From Kluyveromyces lactis (Eukaryota; Ascomycota; Saccharomycetes; Saccharomycetales; Saccharomycetaceae), in NCBI RefSeq assembly GCF_000002515.2, contig NC_006042.1, forward strand, positions 1,240,001 through 1,304,000: a stretch of 64,000 nucleotides of DNA, given 5' to 3'. Positions within the stretch are counted from its first letter, which is position 1. Every line of letters starts with the position of its first letter. Positions 60,076 to 64,000 of this stretch are shown here, one piece after another. Under the pieces are notes generated by a model. It was given only the letters and a program-made list of their open reading frames with translations. It had not been told where the DNA came from and did no database searches. Position numbers and translations under genes: made by a program.

Positions 60076-60875
60076 TTCTCTTTCTCTTTGAATAAGCCTC
60101 CCTTAAATGCAGCGACCAAAACCACCGCTAAGACAGTACCAAACGGCGCCAAAACCACTACCACAAAAAACCTGAGATTGACCTGCCCCAAATACAACAA
60201 AGAACCCACTCGAATTCCTGACTGGTTCACCTTCTATCCTCAAAAGAAAACTCGTTCGATAACAATGTTGCCAAGTTCTAATTTCCGATTTTGTCTATGT
60301 TATATATCAGCTCGAACTTTTTCAAAATTTTTCAGTAGAAGCCTGCCACAGTTTGATGAAAAGACGAATGCAAGCCATATACCTACTTCTAGTAAACGGG
60401 TTGATGTCAGATATGACCTGGATAACCCCTCTGTATCTATAACTGTATCTGTGTTTGTATCTCTACGTTTCCGTCCGGTTTGGAATCTACTTCTGTATAT
60501 GGTATCTGCGGCCACCAGGTGTGTTGGCTGAAGAAATGTAGGGTTGCATCCACGCTGACTAATATGTAGATATATATTGTGGAATTTGTAAAGGCAAGTG
60601 AAAGTTATAGTATAGTTCGGCTTGCGGTTTTAGGTGTCAATTGGGTGCGGAAACGCTGCTTTACGGTCGCATGATAAGGTATCTGGTATCAGGTACCGGC
60701 TATCAGATTAGTTTAGACGATTTCTGTAATGACTCTAACTGATTAGAAAATCGGATTGGAAAAAAGTTAGGAATAAAGAGCGTACTTCATTGCAGCAATG
60801 CAATGGCTGGTTAGTTTGTGTGTTTGATATCCATCAGGATATCAAGGCTCAAGGTAGTGCAGCAATCCTGGGATT
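60076..60875. promoter_or_regulatory. GSH1/LSB6 divergent promoter with structured LSB6 leader
   Basis: This 800-bp spacer has, close to LSB6, two short upstream ORFs (60798-60827 and 60803-60814), a 9-bp inverted repeat (TTGATATCC at 60824-60832 with GGATATCAA at 60837-60845), and a hairpin that embraces the LSB6 start codon (60858-60883). The longer open frame near GSH1 is spurious. Confidence 0.5.
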
Positions 60876-62420
60876 ATGCTGCAACCTGTCGTGTCGAGTA
60901 ATACTTATGAATGGTTGAAATATCAGGATGAACCGCATTACGATGCAAGGACAGAGTACTCATTGAATACCATAGACTCGATAGGCAGATGGAGCACGCG
61001 ATTTTGGAACGATGCTTTAAGTCAGGTGTCTCATCTGGATCCGGATAAGGCTCGTCAGTCACAAATTAAGATTGAGTATTCGGTTTTCCAACCGTCGATT
61101 AAATCAGGACCCGTACCCAAGAGTACTGATAGTAGGAACGAATTCGATGCCGTGGTGGAAGATTGCGTGCACGCAATAGAGTTTGCTCATTTCGATTTGC
61201 AACGGATAGAGGCTGGTTCCTCTGGTTCGTATTTCGTATTTGGTACCGATGCTAACTTGATCAAAGGTGTGTTTAAGCCAAAGGATGAGGAACCTTACGG
61301 TCCGTTTTCTCCGAAATGGACGAAATGGTTACACAGAACTTTCTTTCCCTGTTTCTTTGGAAGGTCATGTTTGATTCCAAACTTGGGTTATGTTTGTGAA
61401 GCTGCGGCTAGTTTGTTAGATCGAAAGTTACAAGTTGGACTTGTACCTCATACGGAGATTATCTCGCTTAGTTCGACGAGTTTTTACGATTATAGAAAGA
61501 ATTGGTTTTGCGGGTTCAGACCAAGAGTACAGACGAAGTTGGGATCGTTCCAGCTTTTCGTGCATGGGTTCATTTCTGCAGATTCATTCTTGAACAAGTA
61601 CCCCTTGCCCACGATGTACAGAGACCATGTGATCGATCGCAGCGGTCAAGAGTTTCATTGGAACCCGAATACGCTGAAACAGTTTAGATTGCAATTGGAA
61701 CGGCTCATCATTTTGGATTACATTATGCGGAACACCGATCGCGGGTTAGATAACTGGATGGTGAAAATTACTAGAGAGTCAGATGACACCGAATGGCAGG
61801 TCAAACTTGCTGCAATCGATAACGGGTTGGCATTCCCCTGGAAACATCCTGATGAATGGAGGTCTTTCCCCTACGGCTGGTTATTCTTGCCTGTCTCGAT
61901 TTTAAACATGCCCTTTTCCAACGAAACTAGAGAGCATTTCCTACCAAGGTTGTTGAATACCAATTGGTGGGAGGAATCGTTCCATGAGTTCACTCATCTT
62001 TTCGAAACCGATTCCGAGTTTAAATCCAGTTTGTGGAGGAAACAATGGAGTGTATTAAAAGGTCAGGCATTCAATGTTGTGGAAACATTGAAGGATCCCA
62101 GATGCGGACCACTAGAACTCGTGAAACGAACACCTTCTCTTGTGATTGATGGTTTCGTTGAGTACACTTTCTACCCTATCCAGGAAACGTCGTTAACTTT
62201 ATCATTGACTGAATCTTTACCAAAGAGCTCCTCACCAATGATTGTTGGTAGCATTCCTGATAGATTTGAAGACACTCTGCACCACCATCCACACCCCAAC
62301 TACTCTGAGAATCAGAACCAGAACGAGAACCAGAATCACGAGCACCCAGAAAGGAAGACCGTCATTATAGAAAGATTAGAAATATGTAATTCCAAACCAC
62401 CGTTGTTCACATGGTGGTGA
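60876..62420 (+). CDS. LSB6: Lsb6, type II phosphatidylinositol 4-kinase
   Basis: Lsb6 makes PI4P on plasma and vacuolar membranes and, through Las17, helps endosome motility. The 514-residue protein (S. cerevisiae 607) has the type II PI4K catalytic signatures: AGSSGSYF (113-120), VFKPKDEEPYG with the ATP-binding lysine K134, RNTDRGLDNWMVK (285-297) and AAIDNGLAFPWKHP (312-325). The cysteine-rich palmitoylation cassette of animal enzymes (CCPCC) is reduced to FFPCFF with a single C159. The C-terminal tail is a low-complexity Asn/Gln/Glu/His run. The ATG at 60876 is the first of the frame; it lies inside a potential hairpin. Confidence 0.95.
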   Translation: MLQPVVSSNTYEWLKYQDEPHYDARTEYSLNTIDSIGRWSTRFWNDALSQVSHLDPDKARQSQIKIEYSVFQPSIKSGPVPKSTDSRNEFDAVVEDCVHAIEFAHFDLQRIEAGSSGSYFVFGTDANLIKGVFKPKDEEPYGPFSPKWTKWLHRTFFPCFFGRSCLIPNLGYVCEAAASLLDRKLQVGLVPHTEIISLSSTSFYDYRKNWFCGFRPRVQTKLGSFQLFVHGFISADSFLNKYPLPTMYRDHVIDRSGQEFHWNPNTLKQFRLQLERLIILDYIMRNTDRGLDNWMVKITRESDDTEWQVKLAAIDNGLAFPWKHPDEWRSFPYGWLFLPVSILNMPFSNETREHFLPRLLNTNWWEESFHEFTHLFETDSEFKSSLWRKQWSVLKGQAFNVVETLKDPRCGPLELVKRTPSLVIDGFVEYTFYPIQETSLTLSLTESLPKSSSPMIVGSIPDRFEDTLHHHPHPNYSENQNQNENQNHEHPERKTVIIERLEICNSKPPLFTWW

Positions 62421-62742
62421 TAGCCAATACACACCCTAATATACACATATCAATTACATAAGGGCAGACCATCTACGGCAACAGATACGGCCGTCTGTAA
62501 CCCGTCTCATCCCATCTCACTATCCATCGTTTTCACTGGTTGCCAGATCTGCTCGGCACCTTTGGTATAGTAACTAGAAAAATAAATACTTTAAACAGGG
62601 TTTTCAATCGGATAAGACACTTAATAAACGATAGTTAAAGAGAAGAAATGTCTAGAGACAGCAAGGGCCCTTTGAGGTACGTCTTTCCAGTTGAAAGTTA
62701 GTCAATCGTTTTATTTAAAGTCAATAAAGTAGGCTGAGAAAG
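62421..62742. promoter_or_regulatory. LSB6/CHS6-BCH2 spacer with a 17-codon uORF
   Basis: An upstream ORF of 17 codons (MSRDSKGPLRYVFPVES) occupies 62648-62701 and ends 41 bp before the CHS6/BCH2 ATG. It contains GTACGT (62677-62682), a possible 5' splice site, but there is no TACTAAC branch point. Confidence 0.4.
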
Positions 62743-64000
62743 ATGAGTTTGCTTTGGGGTAGTAAGAAGAAACCGGGTTCAAGGCCCGGATCGGTAGTTT
62801 TGACTGATCAAAATGGAAGTGCTATCTTCGATGAATTACCAGGCAGTAAGAAACAAATTGATGATAATCCACGAATCATGGAGACTCAATTTGGTGAAAG
62901 TTTAGGCCTACGTACCAATTCCTTGCGTAAAATTTTGGCTAACGAGACCGCTGGCCTTGGGTTTCCTGACTTAGTCCACGTTGCACATTACGATAAATCG
63001 CGGAAGGATGAAGTTGGAGAGTATCATTACATTACTGGTATCGATTGTTCATCTGAGGCTATGCCGATTGGATACTTAAGTACTCTAAGGCTGAGACAAA
63101 ATTGGGCTAGTGAGACAATTTCTACGTTTTGCTGTTATAACTTGTTCTCCAAAGTTGATCTAAGAATCAAATTTGAGACGGAAAAATCTTTCCAGGTTAG
63201 TGCAATTGATTGTTCTACTGGGAATCTACATGTCCCCATGACAGAAACTCTGTGGAAGGAGACGTTCCTTAGTGGGATAATCCGCGCATTGATTTTCAAC
63301 AAAGATAGAGAATGGAAATTACCAGGTATGGTTGAATTACCAATAGGAATCGATAACGGTATTGCATCAGCTCAATCCATTATCAAATCGTTCTGTGAGT
63401 TTATTCCAAGGTATAAGGAAACAGGGTTAGATCTAAGCCGAAACCCAACTGTTTCTCCCTTGCATAACTACCTTGTTGAATCGTTGTTATCCTTTCTTGC
63501 TGTGACTCCAAGGTTGCACCATTACTGTATCTCAATCTTAGAAGAATTGACTGAATCTGATGCCAAGAATGGTGTCTTGTACCAGATGGTGAAATGTAAG
63601 GTTGCATTCCATTCCAACAATTCAGATCTCTTGACAGCGTCATCGATTAATTCATTGTTGAACAGTTATTTCAAAAATGTAAACAAACTGAAGAAATCGC
63701 AATTGATCATGCTAACAGACTTATTAAATCTACAAATCGAATTCTTGATGAAGAAAGAGGATTATGAACTCGCTTTACCCGTAGCTCTTTATGCTACACA
63801 ATTGGTGCCAGATAGTTTCCAGTCCTGGTACTATCTAGCCGATTGTTACATCCATAAGAAGGAATACGATTCTGCCTTGTTGGCGATAAACTCGATCCCC
63901 AAGTTGATGATCTTGGATCCAAGTAAAGATGCCTACTGGTCCATTGGCTTGGATAAACTGTATTACAAGAAACCTCAAGGTCAAGGTGCAGAAAGTACAT
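62743..64000 (+). CDS. CHS6: Exomer cargo adaptor (ChAPs family; CHS6/BCH2), cut by window end
   Basis: ChAPs proteins bind Chs5 at the trans-Golgi and load chitin synthase III and other cargo for the plasma membrane. Only the first 419 codons lie in the window. They begin MSLLWGSKKKPGSRPGS (compare S. cerevisiae Chs6 MNLFWPSETKKQ), followed by RIMETQFGESLGLRTN, DEVGEYHYITGIDCSSEAMPIGYL and, further on, TPR-like helical repeats (LIMLTDLLNLQIEFLMKKEDYELALPVAL read in pieces, DSFQSWYYLADCYIHKKEYDSALLAINSIPKL). The gene lies after LSB6 (YJL100W side) and in the same block as GCN3 (YKR026C side), so it represents the single ancestor of the CHS6 (YJL099W) and BCH2 (YKR027W) pair. The symbol could be either. 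Confidence 0.9.
   Translation, partial: MSLLWGSKKKPGSRPGSVVLTDQNGSAIFDELPGSKKQIDDNPRIMETQFGESLGLRTNSLRKILANETAGLGFPDLVHVAHYDKSRKDEVGEYHYITGIDCSSEAMPIGYLSTLRLRQNWASETISTFCCYNLFSKVDLRIKFETEKSFQVSAIDCSTGNLHVPMTETLWKETFLSGIIRALIFNKDREWKLPGMVELPIGIDNGIASAQSIIKSFCEFIPRYKETGLDLSRNPTVSPLHNYLVESLLSFLAVTPRLHHYCISILEELTESDAKNGVLYQMVKCKVAFHSNNSDLLTASSINSLLNSYFKNVNKLKKSQLIMLTDLLNLQIEFLMKKEDYELALPVALYATQLVPDSFQSWYYLADCYIHKKEYDSALLAINSIPKLMILDPSKDAYWSIGLDKLYYKKPQGQGAEST

Noticed and set aside
62677-62738. Intron in the 5' end of CHS6/BCH2
   Set aside because: A GTACGT and in-frame AG are present, but no TACTAAC-like branch point is visible, and the ATG at 62743 already gives the family N-terminus.

Overview
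The window is nuclear DNA from a budding yeast that did not go through the whole-genome duplication. It is most likely Kluyveromyces lactis or a very close relative. Genes are dense and intronless, and they use standard-code yeast codons. Gene order interleaves two Saccharomyces cerevisiae tracks at a time: YKL098-109 with YMR086-094, then YJL099-104 with YKR023-027, with a SIR4/PCF11/GGC1 block at the left. This is the ancestral order expected in a pre-duplication yeast. An ethanol-type mitochondrial alcohol dehydrogenase of 375 codons beside UTP11, a Hap4 protein with a bZIP-like segment, and a rapidly evolving Sir4-position protein all point to Kluyveromyces. No whole genome was compared, so the species call is inference.

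Left part (1-12,300): SIR4 (silencing), PCF11 (mRNA 3'-end formation), GGC1 (mitochondrial GTP/GDP carrier), the divergent pair MTC2/UTP11, then a 1.66-kb regulatory region leading into the mitochondrial alcohol dehydrogenase ADH4. That region is the most structured non-coding DNA here. It holds three perfect inverted repeats, CACGTG boxes, a heptamer array, two hexamer arrays and a cluster of five stress-response elements (STRE).

Middle part (12,900-43,250): HSL1 (morphogenesis-checkpoint kinase), APE1 (vacuolar aminopeptidase), GFA1 (glucosamine-6-phosphate synthase), a SEG1/SEG2 eisosome protein, AAT1 (mitochondrial aspartate aminotransferase), a macro-domain protein, VBA1 (vacuolar basic amino acid transporter), YTA12 (m-AAA protease), NPL6/RSC7, AIP1, UTP15, SLD2, CTF13 and HAP4.

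Right part (43,250-64,000): PAM16, a 1.45-kb gap with two candidate micro-ORFs, RQT4, GSM1, DBP7, RPC37, GCN3, MEF2, a tRNA-Arg(ACG) with a 17-nt intron, GSH1, LSB6, and the 5' part of a CHS6/BCH2 exomer gene cut by the window end.

Regulatory sites fit the gene classes. PAC/RRPE ribosome-biogenesis boxes lie upstream of UTP11, UTP15, DBP7 and RPC37, and also before the macro-domain gene. SBF/MBF boxes lie upstream of HSL1 and SLD2, and Reb1 sites occur in several promoters. I saw no transposon, LTR, CRISPR, centromere or horizontally acquired cluster. The least explained signal is a set of six perfect inverted repeats with 11-18 bp arms, confined to three promoter regions. The largest is a 37-bp palindrome between AIP1 and UTP15.
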